DNA of 64,000 nt, taken from Brachionus manjavacas. Its lineage: Eukaryota > Rotifera > Eurotatoria > Ploima > Brachionidae. The notes beneath the pieces were generated by a model. The model did no database searches, had not been told where the DNA came from, and saw nothing but the letters and a program-made list of their open reading frames with translations. The DNA lies in the NCBI GenBank assembly GCA_019054805.1, contig JAHQIY010000005.1, forward strand, positions 4,943,501-5,007,500. Reading direction: 5' to 3'. Shown here piece by piece: positions 33,606-45,916 of this stretch (position 1 is the first letter of the stretch; every line of letters begins with the position of its first letter). The position numbers and the translations under genes were made by a program.

Positions 33606-35256
33606 TATTTATTTATTTGTTATCTGTACCGAGCTAAAGCTCCTTCAGAATAAATTAAAAATAAAATAAAAAAAAAAATAAAATAAAAAAAAATAAAATA
33701 AGAATAAAATTAAAGTTAATAAAATTAGATAAAAAAAAAAAAAAAAAAAAAAAAGAATCAAAATAGAGTAAATAAGCTAATAAAAAATTAAAGTTGAAAA
33801 GACATAAATTGGAAAAGATTGTTTCATGTGGCACATGTTTAAATAGTTCAAGTTTCAGGAAAAAAAGAAGAAATAGTAAGGTAGCAATTACACAGTGGAG
33901 TCGGGTATTCGATGAATCTTGATTCGAAAGCCTTCGTGTACTCCTCGACCAGTCTGGTTACTAATGGAACAGAATGGCTCAGTCCTACTCCAACATATCT
34001 CTCAGCCAACTCAAAAAGTCGGTTAGAGACTTTTAACAGTTTTAGTTTATCAAAGGCCTCATTATGTAATATGTCAGAGGGTGTATCATATTTTAGTTTA
34101 AGAATGAATCGAACTGCTGAGTTTTGAATAGCCTGAATTCTTTTTAAGTTTGATTCTGAAAATAAGTTAAGACAGGGAAATGAATAGTCTAATATCGAGC
34201 CTATTAATGATTTGTAGAGATTACTTAATGTATAAGTATTCAAGCCCCATTTTTTGTTTGATAAAATTTTAATTAAATTTAATCTTGAGTTGCAACGTTT
34301 TTTTATATCTTCAACCATAGGGTTAAAGGTTAATTTTGGGTCAAACTTAATGCCAAGAAATTTTACATTTTTTTGACTTTCGAGTTTATTCCCATATATC
34401 TCTAAGTTAAGATTTGAATTTTCCTTACTATACTTGGAAAATACCATAAAGCAAGATTTCTCTAATGATAATTTCATTTTCCACTTGCAGAGCCATTTTT
34501 CTAGTTCTTTTAGATATTTGTTTATCTTATTTTCTAGATTACCCTTTTTTTTATAAATAAAAAAAGTCACTAGATCATCTGCAAATAAGAGGGAGTATTC
34601 ACTATTAGTTTTATTTCTCTTTGGAATATCATTAATGAATATACTGAACAGAAGAGGACTAATTACTGAACCTTGGGGGACACCTGCAGTTATTAAATAT
34701 TCATCACTTATGTGACCATTTACATTTACTTTGAATGATCTGGAATCAAGAAATGATTTTATCCAGTGGATAAGATAGTCAGGCAAGTTCATTTTAATTA
34801 GTTTATAAATTAATCCGTCATGCCACACCCTATCAAAAGCTTTTGAGATATCAAAAAATAAGGCATTGACTTTTTTCTTTCTATTGAATGATTCAGAAAT
34901 TTTTTGAATCAAGAAAATAAGATTGTCGGCGGTTCGTCGATATTTTCTGAAGCCTGATTGCTCTTGAATTAACAATGAATTCTTTTCTAGGTGATTATAT
35001 ATTCTAATGTAGATAATCCGCTCTAGGAGCTTACCAAGACAGCTTGTCATGCTTATTGGTCTATAGTTAGTTGGGTCATTTAATGCTGAGGATTTTTTAG
35101 GAATCATGGTTATGAAAGCTGTTTTCCATTCTTTGGGAATTCTAGCCTGAAGAATACTTCGGTTGAAGAGTTCCTTAATATCAAGAAGACAAGTTCGTGG
35201 TAAATTTTTTAACATGATATTTTAAATTTTGTCAGGTCCTGATGCTCCTTCTCATA
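33606..35256 (-). mobile_element. Jockey-like non-LTR retrotransposon, 5'-truncated, RT frame open
   Basis: Most intact LINE of the window. The frame 35215-33848 (455 codons, no stop) covers most of the reverse transcriptase: NYRPISMTSCLGKLLERIIY, NALFFDISKAFDRVWHDGL, ITAGVPQGSVISPLLFSI, catalytic SLLFADDLVTFF, KMKLSLEKS, VKFLGIKFDPKLTF and the thumb with AIQNSAVRFILKLKYD. Just upstream a SGPDK-type RT block is visible but separated by a stop, and the element ends near 35256 without endonuclease, so it is a dead 5'-truncated copy. The 3' UTR has A-rich tracts (33660-33755), and the 3' end GTACCGAGCTAAAGCTCCTT is shared with copies near 2290 and 43350. Confidence 0.9.
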
Positions 35257-35259
35257 CAA

Positions 35260-36126
35260 ACATGCTTTAATTCAATTTGCTCAAATAAAATTGTGGATAT
35301 AAATAATGCTAAAACGTAAATGCTATAGCTTTATTTAGGTCAAATGAAACTGAATTAATTAAAAATGCTAATTTAATATTATAATTATGCTAATTTTTAG
35401 AATGCTGTATGCTGCATCTGATCGCACTGTCTGGATTATCGTTTCTGAATTTGCTAAATTCTGCTGAACCTTTGGCGATGGTGTCGGATCAAAATAAAGA
35501 GTGTCAAAACAAACTTATTAAAATAGCATTGTGTCAACATAACAATTAGCAAAAAATCAAAAAAATTAAATTAATCAAAAAGCAAGTCAAAAAAGCTTTA
35601 TTAAAATAACAATAAAAAAAATTAATCAATCAATTTTAGTTAATATTAAATTAAATGACCAATGACAAATTCTTTAAAAATTCTAAATTATTTTTCGGCT
35701 CGTTATTTATTTTTTAGCAATTATTTCTTGAAATCTTTGGTCTTGTAAAATATAAAGTGGTTTTCTTTTACTAATTAGACCAGTTCGTTATTGAACAATT
35801 TTATTTTCTATACGATTATGTTCATTGATTAAATTAGAAATTATCAAATAAGGAGATGGATGCTTGCTAAACATTTAAGTGAAAATAATGTCCTTTAAAA
35901 TGTAATTGTGGCTGCCCTTTTTGCGACAACGAAATTTGAGCTTTATTCGGCTCAATTGAAATTTGAGAAAACAAATTTGTTAATTGATCCATTTTTTTAT
36001 TAATCAAATTTATGAAATAAAGTCAATCATTTATACTAAGAAAATCATGCTTTTATGTACATATGTTATTTTGTTAATTTTATTTTGAAACAAGCTATTA
36101 TTTTTCATGCTTTTTTAACACTGCTT
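35260..36126. other. Intergenic, no gene seen
   Basis: AT-rich. Nothing recognisable apart from scattered short open pieces. Confidence 0.4.
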
Positions 36127-36378
36127 TTATGATAATTTTATTTTAATAAATGCTATTTTAACATAAAGTCTTTGGCTATAATGTCGTAAATCGTAGTGGC
36201 CAACCATATAATCTAGCGCAAGTTCTTCTGGGCAGTACCCGTTCTTGTTCTTAGTGATGATCTCCTCCCGCTGAACAAAGTTAAGAACAACCTTCTTGCG
36301 TTTTGCGATCGTAATATCAATAACTTTTTTACTAGCGTTCTTGCGAGGCTTAGAGACTTGATACATAGGTCTTGTCAT
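36127..36378 (-). pseudogene. Possible pogo/Tigger-type helix-turn-helix fragment
   Basis: 83-codon frame. KRKKVVLNFVQREEIITKNK followed by EELALDYMVG resembles the N-terminal helix-turn-helix of CENP-B/Tigger transposases. No DDE domain or terminal repeats found around it. Low confidence. Confidence 0.3.
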
Positions 36379-36499
36379 TTTTAAAGCAGAATAAAAGAAT
36401 GACTTACATCGTTTATGTTTATATATTAAGGTTTAACAGGAAGTAACACGGAAGTAATGCTTTTCTAATTAGCTCAAAGTAAAAAATCAAAAAGTGCTG

Positions 36500-36860
36500 G
36501 TCCGAAAATTGATTCCGGATAAAAAAATTTCAGATAATCGGTTGTTGACTGTATTTGCAACCATAACATTTCTCCTTGGTTGCTTGTTATACCTTCCTCC
36601 AGAACCTCGAACACGTCACAGTCATTTCCAACATAAATATCTACACTACCACTTCTTAATTGATTTCTATCCTTATGAAACAGAGTATAATTAGGCATAT
36701 TTTTGGTTGACTTCTCATTAAACCATGTCTCGGTGACCATCACAATATGAGGAAACTCTTGATCTTGAATCCATGAGACGAAATCTTCCCATTAATTAAC
36801 AGTGACGATGCATTTAAACTAACACAATTGAAACATCTTAATGAGAAACCTTTGCCTTTC
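36500..36860 (-). pseudogene. LINE endonuclease fragment
   Basis: Minus-strand frame 36743-36474 begins MMVTETWFNEKSTKNMPNYT and continues LFHKDRNQLRSGSVDIYVG, matching the TETWL...Y...RDR...GG(V)..YV region of LINE AP-endonucleases. Just upstream WEDFVSWIQDQEFPHI fits the preceding helix. Truncated on both sides. Confidence 0.7.
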
Positions 36861-37610
36861 ATCGTTTTGTTAAATTTATTGAAATGAAATGAGATGCCTT
36901 GTCCACCTGTTTATCCGACAATGCCTCACATTTCTAATACCCCAATAACACTCAACACCATCTTGTGTTTTCCCATGTTTCATTTTGCCGTCGCCTAACT
37001 CAACTTTACCATTTGCCTCGTTGCGTCTTCTTCTAAGTTATCTTTCAACTTCGATTTCGTATAGTGTGAGATCTGGGTTTATGAATACATTTGTGTAGTT
37101 TTCACTTTTTTTTAGATTTTTTGCCGATGCTATTACTAATTGTTGAGTTCATGTAAATGTAAAACATTGTCTGTAATTTATGTAAAGACTATTTTATTGT
37201 TTTAGGGCTAATGTTCTTAAAAAAGTGATTTATTCAAAAAATGTTCTTTTAATAAAGTATTTTAAGTTAAATTTTAATTTTTTTTAATTTTGTTCTTTTC
37301 ACTATTAAATAATATAAAATGAAACAGTTGGTTCTTCTTGTAAAATATTTAAAATCAAAAATAAAAGAATACATATTTTTAAAATTTTTATTTAATTTCT
37401 ATTTTCTAGTTAACAATCAAAAAACAATATAATGCTAATATTAACTATAAAGTTGTATCTGACGAGTATCTTTTAACTTAGTTTAAATTATAACCTAGAA
37501 AAAACAAAAAATTTCTAACAATTAAAAAAAAAATTTTATAGTCATTAGACTTCTAACTTTCTAAAATAACCAATTTTAAATGCTTTGTGTATTTTTTTCC
37601 TTGAATTCTT
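36861..37610. other. Intergenic, downstream of the metalloproteinase
   Basis: 36880-37080 has minus-strand open pieces (MKHGKTQDGVECYWGIRNVR) that could precede the LINE endonuclease fragment. 37190-37610 is AT-rich and empty. Confidence 0.35.
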
Positions 37611-40600
37611 TTAATTGTTAATAAAAACAAACAATAATAAAGTGCATAAATTAATTAGACCAATGCTTAATTTATTGCTTGACGAGTAAAAATTTTTTAC
37701 CAAAACATTAGATTCTTTCTCATTTTGGCTAAGATGCTGATCATTGCTATTTCTGGCCAACCGAGCCAAATAGGATGGTGCATGACGTGCAGCAATTCTT
37801 GATTCTTTGGAGTAAATATCATCGGCAATAAACGCTTGTTTGTAGCTAGGTCCCAGGAACAATGGGTTATGTGGCTTGTAATTTGCTTGAACACAATCAA
37901 ATAAGAAATATCTAATGTCCAAACTCTCTTGACTTATTGGAATAGACCAGTAATTAAACTTATACAATGATGAGTTTGACACAATGTAAGCCAAAGGCTC
38001 AGTTAAACTATTGTCCAATCTAGGATTTCTCCAGCTAACTGCAGCATTAGTCTTGAACGGAATTTTTCCAGTTACATTTGAATTCCAATCGCTTTGCCAA
38101 AATTCATAATCTTTAAAGAAAAATATTGATGTAGCAATTGAAAACGCACTATCAACTGATTTAAAAGGTATATCTGGATACTCTTCCTTCAAAAGCTTTG
38201 GATAGCTTGGCACCAGCAAATATTTTGGTGGATAGGACAAAACAACTTTGTATTTCCAAATGGTTTGATTCTAAATTTTAAAAAATAACCAAAAGAAAAT
38301 TATTTATTTTTCAAATTACTTTAGTAAAGTGGTAAAGATCATCATTTAGATAAGCCGAGTCAATGTTACCGGGTAAACCTGGGAAAAGTTGAGAGATTTT
38401 TTTAGGCCATCCTTCATAATCAAACAATCTCCATTTGGTCAAGCCTCTGATATGCCAAATGTAGTTTCCTTTGAAAACAAGAGCATTTCCCCATTCTGTT
38501 CTTGTTATAGCATCGATTATTGGATCATTACACAAATCAGCAGGCTCGTCAGATAATTTTGAAGTGGTTCTGATTAAATTTTCAGTAGTGACAATGTTTG
38601 CCAATGTTGTGACCGGGTCAGTGTAATTTTCGGTTGTAAAACTAGCTTGAGTTGTTTGTAAAATATCAGCAAATGTGCTATCTGTCTCAATTGGTTCTTC
38701 GGTGGTCATATGTTCAGAAGTTAAATTTTCTAAATGCTGGGTAGTCTTCAATTCAGCAGTTGTCAATGGCTCAGGACTTGTGGTTGGAATAAATGTATAA
38801 TTGTCCAAAGTAGACTGAATATTTTGTGTTGTGAAATATTCAAATGATGGAATATCAGTTGAGTTAAATAGTATTTCCGTTTGGTTCACGGAAGTATCCT
38901 CTCCTCTGAAACCTTCTGTTGCAGTAGTATTTAAACTAGGTGTTTCAGGAAAAAAAGCATTTGGACTTGGAGTTGTTGTTCCAATTAACTTTAGCAATTC
39001 AAGGAATTCCGAGTCGTTTATGTTATCTTCAGATTCGTATGAATCTTCATATTCTTCGCTTTCATCTTCATAATTTTCTGAATTAGGTGAATTTGTTGCA
39101 TTGGTGTGAGTCGAAGTAGCAATAGATGGTCCAATATTGAGATAATTGGTTTTGTTTAAGTGCAATAATGCTGAATCAAGTAGACTTGTCAGGAAACTTT
39201 TCGAAGAGGTATCTGGTGATGTAGTGACCAGCATAAGTTCGTCTTGATAATATTCATCGTCACTATTTAATGAATTCAAAACACTTGAGGTAAAATAATT
39301 GTAATCACGAGTTTGGTAGGCATCTGAGGTGTGTTGTTCTGGATGCTCGACATTTTTAGTAGCTACTAGACTTTGGGAATAGGGTTTTAACTCTTGCGAA
39401 TTTTTATTTATTATTATTTCGGCTGTAGTATCGACTTCTTCGCTTAGTTCTTCACTTTCAGGGCTCTCAGAGCTTCTTGCAGTGCTAGTTGATTGCAAAT
39501 CAAATTCAGTATAGTAATCTTCATCACTGAAATATTCAGAACTGGCATCAGCTGATTGAATTTTCTGCTCAAAAAGGGCTGGTAAAGAAGTATTGATTTG
39601 AATTGTTTCATTTGGCAAAATTCTTGTTGATTCAAAGTAAATTGGTTGAAAAGTGCTGGTTGCTATAGTGGTAGTTGTTGATGTTGTTGTAGTTGTGGTA
39701 GTTGGTATTGTTGTTGTGGTTGTGGTAGTTGTGGTAGTTGGTATTGTTGTTGTAGTTGTGGTAGTTGTGGTAGTTGTGGTAGTTGTGGTAGTTGTGGTAG
39801 TTGGTATTGTTGTTGTAGTTGTGGTAGTTGTGGTAGTTGGTATTGTTGTTGTAGTTGTAGTTGTAGTTGTAGCTGTAGTTGTAGCTGTAGTTGTAGTTGA
39901 AGTTGTGGTAGTTGTGGTAGTTGGTAATGTTGTTGTTGTAGTAGCTGTAGTTTTAGGTTCAGTTGGAATAAGTTCAGTAGTGGACGAAGTTGAAGTTTTA
40001 GTTGAAATGGTAGTTTCAGTTTGTTCATACAATTTATGTTCTATTTTATTTTATTAAATTTTTTTAGATGATTAAGTATTTTAAAGTTTACTAGATTCAA
40101 GACCAAGGATCATGCGTAAATTTTTTATGTCTTCTTCTAAAATTCCTTCGCCGCCAAAATAGAACAGAGGGGACATGATCGATTTTGGATTACTGGAATG
40201 GTCCAAGCCAAACAAATGACCAATTTCATGAATCAAAACTGGCAATAGTCGGTTGCTAAAGCCCCAATTTTCAGAGTCATCCTTAAAAGATTTCTTTAAA
40301 TTGAGCATTTATCGAGTAAATTTATTCAATTACCAAGTGAATGTGTCCCCTAAATGGTGATTGATTGTTACTCAATGAACACGAATGAGCCAATTCGCCA
40401 TCAATACCATCAAAAAGCATTGAATCACCGTGGTTTCCTTCGGCAAAATAAATAGTAATATTGCTGTTCTCATAAATCTCATCAATGTCGCTTAATTTTC
40501 TCACTCTTACATCACCATGTAAATGTTTGAGCCAAATCTGGAAAAAAATTAATTAATTTTAAGTTTTAGCTTTATTTGTAAATTTTTTCTCACATTAAAA

Positions 40601-41199
40601 GCTTTCTCGACCAAATTTTCGACAGCTTCGTTGGAAAGAGATTTGGAAAATCTGTTCAAATAGGGGTTGTATTTTTTGATCGAGTAGGTAAGTTTTCTGA
40701 GGCCGCGTCTTAAAATACCTATTAAAATAAAAGAAAAATTTTATTGAATTTTTTCTTTTAAAATAATTTTAAAATTTACTAAAATCATTTGTTCTGAAGC
40801 TTAAAAATTTCGAAGAACTAAACTGAAGATCAAAGTCTTTGTTGCCACATCTTGGCTTGGCCATTTTCATTATAGTCTCCTCGTCTATTTTTCCTGTTCT
40901 TGTGATGTTAAACATTGTCTGAAAAATAACAAGACCCCGGTATATGTCTCTGGCATTGTTTTGCATAAACTTTAGGGAATCATCAGCATGCTGTTTGCAT
41001 ACATTTTCGTTCATGTAGCCATATCGACAAAGATAGCTCTTAATTTGTTTAAGGTTAAAAAAGTGCCAAATAAATTTAAAAGCAAATGCACCTTGACCAA
41101 ATGGAACTTGGTCTCGTCCACCGTAATAAAATAAGAAAAAACCTGATGATTAGACAAGAGCATCAACAAAATCAAACTGGTTATCAAATTGCACCTCAT
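37611..41199 (-). CDS. Matrix metalloproteinase with Thr-rich linker and hydrophobic C-terminal tail
   Basis: Zinc endopeptidase acting outside the cell. Seven exons in phase: 41199-41092, 41038-40780, 40718-40594, 40537-40334, 40281-40092, 40040-38320 and 38270-37611; 1088 residues, about twice a typical MMP. Order: signal peptide (LITSLILLMLLS), propeptide with cysteine switch KPRCGNKDF, catalytic domain (RKLTYSIKKY, FAEGNHGDSMLFDGIDGELA, zinc site HEIGHLFGLDH with Met-turn SIMSPL). Then a linker of roughly 440 residues opening with poly-Thr tracts (39660-39960) and continuing Ser/Thr/Glu-rich, and hemopexin repeats beginning at CNDPIIDAITRTEWG (first Cys) with a closing Cys in YFLFDCVQ. 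The last 20 residues are hydrophobic after a Ser/Asn-rich spacer, as in GPI-anchored MMPs. No furin RXKR site was seen between propeptide and catalytic domain beyond RRGLRK. Confidence 0.92.
39660..39965 (-). repeat. ACN trinucleotide tract coding poly-Thr
   Basis: Tandem ACN/ACC codons within the metalloproteinase linker, with TIPTTTTTT-type super-repeats of about 12-17 codons. The opposite strand is correspondingly open (poly-Val), which is a shadow. Likely length-polymorphic and O-glycosylated in the protein. Confidence 0.9.
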
Positions 41200-43339
41200 G
41201 TTTGTGATTAACTGAATATTTTTGATTTGATTTTTTAGAAAGATTTTTCCTCAATTTATATATTCGATTTTTCTTTATAAACCTATATGTCAAATACTTT
41301 TTAATCACTTTTTTTATGTCAAAAGGAATACAAAGTCGACTTTCTAAAATAAAAGAAAGAGCTTAAAATAAAATTATCTCCTGTTCCGCATCTAGTTTTA
41401 GTTTGGTATATTGTGACCGAGGAGACTATCGGTGATATTTAAACTTTTGATTTTGAATTCAAATTTTTAGCTTGTAATAGGATGTCTAAATACTAAGTGC
41501 ATTTTAATATTCTTAATACTAACTAAGAAATTAAATTGTAAAGAAATAAATTACAATTTTAGATTGGGATTATTGGAATTCGTAATCCATAGACTATTAA
41601 ATAAAAAAAGTTGATATTTTGATTTATCTTTAAATATCAATTGAAAACGTGGTGCTCTGTGTAAAGAAACTTGACCAAAATTTGATGTAATCACTACACA
41701 AAAAGTAAATTAGACCAACTAATGGACGTATCTATTAATCTAAATCCAAATAGACCACAATTACAAATGATCAGCTGTATTCGACTTCTTGATTGCAATA
41801 ACTTGCGGCCATATATTGAACGTGACTAGACCAGTCAGTTTTATTTGGCATAGGCTTTGGTTGTGCTCGTTCATAAATGTAAAAATATCAAAAACGCAAA
41901 ATTTAAAGCAAATAGAGACGCAAATACTTAGGTTTACAAATTTTTTTAGGATAATTGGTTGTAAATATGTATATGATAAAAATATTTACATTTTGGCATC
42001 TCTATTTGCTTTACTAGTCAAAATCAATGTTTAACAGGTATTCATAGATTGAAGATTAAACTTTGTTTAAATTTTCGATAGGATTTTTGATTTCAAATAA
42101 AACTTCTAATTGCCACAAAAGTACTTTTAAGAATCACGAATAAGATAGATAAAGAAAAAAGCACATCGGAGTCCATTCTGGTACTCTAAACTACTGGAAA
42201 GTAAAAAATATTTCCTTTTAAATGGTAAATTTTAAAATTTTAATTTAGATCAAATGAAAAGTGAAAATATCTGGTTTTGAGAATAAAATTTTTGGAAGCT
42301 TTAAATACCTCTAAACCAAAAAGATTGATAAATATTTAATTAATAATCTTTGTATAAACTAATAAAAGTGCTAAAATATTCGCCAAAAATTTCAAATAAA
42401 ACTTATTTTCTAATTAGTCTGGATAAAAATTTAGCCAATAAATTACCTGTTGCCACGTTCCGAAAAGATTTAACTCTAGAACAAGAATAATTTTCTATAG
42501 CCTCATTCAATATTTAATTTTTTTTTTAAATTCAAATCAAATTTATCTGACCGTTTAAGTGCCATGCTCATATTTTAACTAAATAAGGACTGAAAAAATA
42601 TCAAGTAATTTTAGGTACAAAAATGATTTCGAAAAATTAAAAAATGATGAATTTACACGAAAAAATTTATGGAAAAAAAAGCACTACTTAACTATTTAAA
42701 TGCTATGCAAGGAAATTTCTTGGATCTCTTCATTTCATCTTTGTCTCCATTTGTTTATATTGGAGATGCTTTTTTGATGATGAAGAACGGATAAATAAAG
42801 TTGATATTCTATTTACATTGAAAGTCTTTCATTCGAATCTCAATTTTTGATCATAGAGAAAAAACATCATCTAGATGTACAAAATTGGGCATAACATTGA
42901 TAAATTCGACAAAGGCAATCAAACCAATTTTCAAATTATCAAAAACCAAGTTAGATGTCACTATTTAGACATTAGATACTTTTAAGAAATAACGAAGCAT
43001 CAACACAGAGAATTTTTTTTTAATTGAACAAATTTATGGAACTCTTTACCAAGTAAGTTGACTCAAGCGTCTTTTTAAGCAGACCTATATTATATCAGTT
43101 ATCTTTTTGAACTTGCCAGCATTCACACACACTTACTTTCTTAGAGCGTTTAGTATTACTTCTATTAAATTTAAAATAATAAAAATCGAATGAGAAATGA
43201 AAAAAATTTTGAATTAAAAAAAAATAATCAGCATAACTGCAAATTTTATAGAATTGATTGATCATTTGTATCTAAATACTTGATTTTAACTTAGCCTAGA
43301 AGAGCGTTTAAATAAATCAATTTCCTATAATGTAATAAT
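41200..43339. other. Long intergenic stretch, no gene seen
   Basis: Upstream of the metalloproteinase. The + frame 41789-42034 has no recognisable content. No repeat or RNA gene was identified. Confidence 0.5.
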
Positions 43340-43395
43340 TTATTTATTTGTGGATCTGATCGAGCTAAGCTCTTTCAGAGCTATAGCGGTAAAAT
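43340..43395 (-). mobile_element. LINE 3'-end remnant
   Basis: TTATTTATTTGTGGATCTGA followed by TCGAGCTAAGCTCTTTCAGA resembles the LINE 3' terminus at 33606-33650 (GTACCGAGCTAAAGCTCCTTCAGA). Only the terminus is present: an extremely 5'-truncated insertion. Confidence 0.6.
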
Positions 43396-45916
43396 AAATT
43401 AAAATCTTTTGGTCACTTTTCCATGCCAGAAAGAAAATTTTAATTTTTTTAATCTAAAATAAAAGACGATTTAACATTGTTATTAACTGCATCCTATTGA
43501 TTTCATTTGATCACTTTATTGACATCATATTAGCAAATTGAAGTTTATGATCAACCTTAATTCATCATGCTTAATTATCATTAAAATAGGGTTTAAAGTA
43601 TTTTTGATTTTAAATTTAAAGCAGAAGCATACATTTTCAAAAATAAAATTCAATGTTAAACTGAATTTTTTTATCTGCAGATCTCTGCGAAAAATTTATG
43701 CATTCAGAATAATGCACAATACTTGCATTTGGTAAAAAATGGCTCTGTATTTATGTTTTTAATTAAAAAAGTTTAAAAATCGTCTTTTTTAAGGGAATGA
43801 TGATAAAAATTTAATCACCAACTTCAATTTTCCCATTATATTTCATTTTATTTTGGAATTGAATTCTAAAAGATTTTGCTCTATTGGGTTTTACATTGAA
43901 CACACGATACGTCACAAAGGATCAATTGAAACCGTTTTTAATTAATTTAATTAGGAATAATTATTATACTATTCTTTATTAGTTCAATATTATATAACAC
44001 TTTAGAATAAAATATTAAACTTAATTATTTCAGAAAAAAATCTCTCATGGGATTAAAATACCCAATTTAATTTATTAACATTTAATTAAAAAATTTAATG
44101 GTATTTTGAAATTCAGTACAAACGAATAGAACAAAATGGTAAAAAATCTAACAAGTTTTTTCACAAGTTTGATGAATCTACGAGTGATGCATCATGTTGC
44201 ATTTACAGATTTAAATTTGAAAACAGTTCTTTTTTACTTTTAATTTTACAAAAATATTTAATTCTGTGATAATAATTTAAAAAACTCATTTTGATAAAAA
44301 AATTGAATTTTGGGTTGATTGATAGAAGAAAAAAGAAAAAATTTCAACTTAACTTTACCAACATACAGCTCGTTTTTAAAAATGGAAAACTAAACAAATT
44401 TAAATGCAACGAAATAATAATATCAATAAAAATAAATGAATTTTAAAGGTCAATTTGAGTTCTTTAAATTTTCGTTTTAAAAACATTTCATTTTTGAATT
44501 TTATGATCAATTTTAGAAATAGATTTTATTAGAAATCAAAATTTTATTGTCATTAATTTTTTAAATTATCTTATCTTCAAGATTGGATTTTATCAAAAAT
44601 AGCCATAAATGTTTTCACTATCTTTTTTGTTTGTTTCGTCAATAATAAATCCATCAATTTTTTTTTCAAAAACCATAATTTAATGAATAAATGTGCTCAA
44701 TGCAGAAATTTATTTTATTTGAATGATTTTATCAAATCAATTATCTAATCAATTTTATTGAAAAACAATGAAAACTTTTTGACTTTTAGAAACATGATTT
44801 TTTCTAATCAATTAGAATTTTTTTTGGAATCAATATTAACTTTTAAGTGTAAGCCCTTTATGGTAATTGAAAAATTCTACTTTAAATTTATTTTTGATTT
44901 GATTTCAAATAAGGCTGATTTTGATTAGAGTGCTTTAAGTTTACTGTCATCATTAATCTTGAAGATATGAATATTTTTAAATTTTACAAATGAAACTCCA
45001 AAAGCAAAATAAAAAATAAAAATTTCAAGTATATCAATTTTCAACTTAAGCTGAATAAACTAGTTGATAAATTGATTAAAGATTTTATCAAATATTTTTG
45101 TGATCAAATTTTCTTTAGGATGATTCTTCGATCGATTTTTTCTTTATTACTTAATTCTGAAAATGTTCGAATTTTCTAAATTAGAAAAAAAACTTCTTTA
45201 CTAAAAAGGCTAATCAAGATTAAGGAAAATTTTAAAATTTACAAAAATCTAAAGAGTTGTTATTAAAAACTCGTAAATCATTTGAAATTGGATGAATAGT
45301 TATTTAAACTAATGGTAAAAACAAGTAATTAAATTGAATTTAAAAAAGAGTTTTAACTTTAGTTTAAAATATCAATAATTAAAACACAAGTTTTACTTAT
45401 GTCTGCCATTAGGTAGGCTTTTTAAATACCAGGCCAAAATGATTAGCAATTTATTATTTAATTAGAAAAACTCAGTTGGATAGCTAAACAAAAGATTACA
45501 TTGGGAATACAATCAGGATCCTATGATGTTATCTAACCATTTTTAATGATATATTTAAATAGAAGCGATTAGAGTAGCCACAAATATCAAATTAATAGCT
45601 TTTAATTTACTTTAGATATGTTAAGAAAAGGAAAATGAAATTATCTTACTTTTGGTTCAATATCTTTTCAATATTCAATTTTAAATTTCTTTCATCAACT
45701 AAAAAAAGCTTAAAACTTGATGGGTATTAATTAATTTTCTTCAATAAATAAAATTATAAAAATCTATTCACAAAAAAGAATAAAACTTGGTTTTTGTCTT
45801 TTTTTATTATTACATCAACTAAAAAAATCAATTTAAAAATATTTTTAGATATTATTATATTTATTGGTATTCTAAAAGTTTATTGTTTGAGCAAAATTTT
45901 CGGCTAAAATTCAAAA
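43396..45916. other. Long intergenic stretch, no gene seen
   Basis: AT-rich, non-coding. The first, non-coding or short coding, exon of the stomatin gene should lie near its right end but could not be placed. Confidence 0.4.

Noticed and set aside
36127..36378. Functional Tigger transposase
   Set aside because: Only a helix-turn-helix-like 83 codons, no DDE core or TIR; kept as a low-confidence fragment.
39653..40057. Plus-strand open frame of 134 codons, almost all Val
   Set aside because: Exact antisense shadow of the poly-Thr codons in the metalloproteinase linker; no other coding sign.
41789..42034. 81-codon plus-strand frame
   Set aside because: No recognisable content and surrounded by non-coding DNA.
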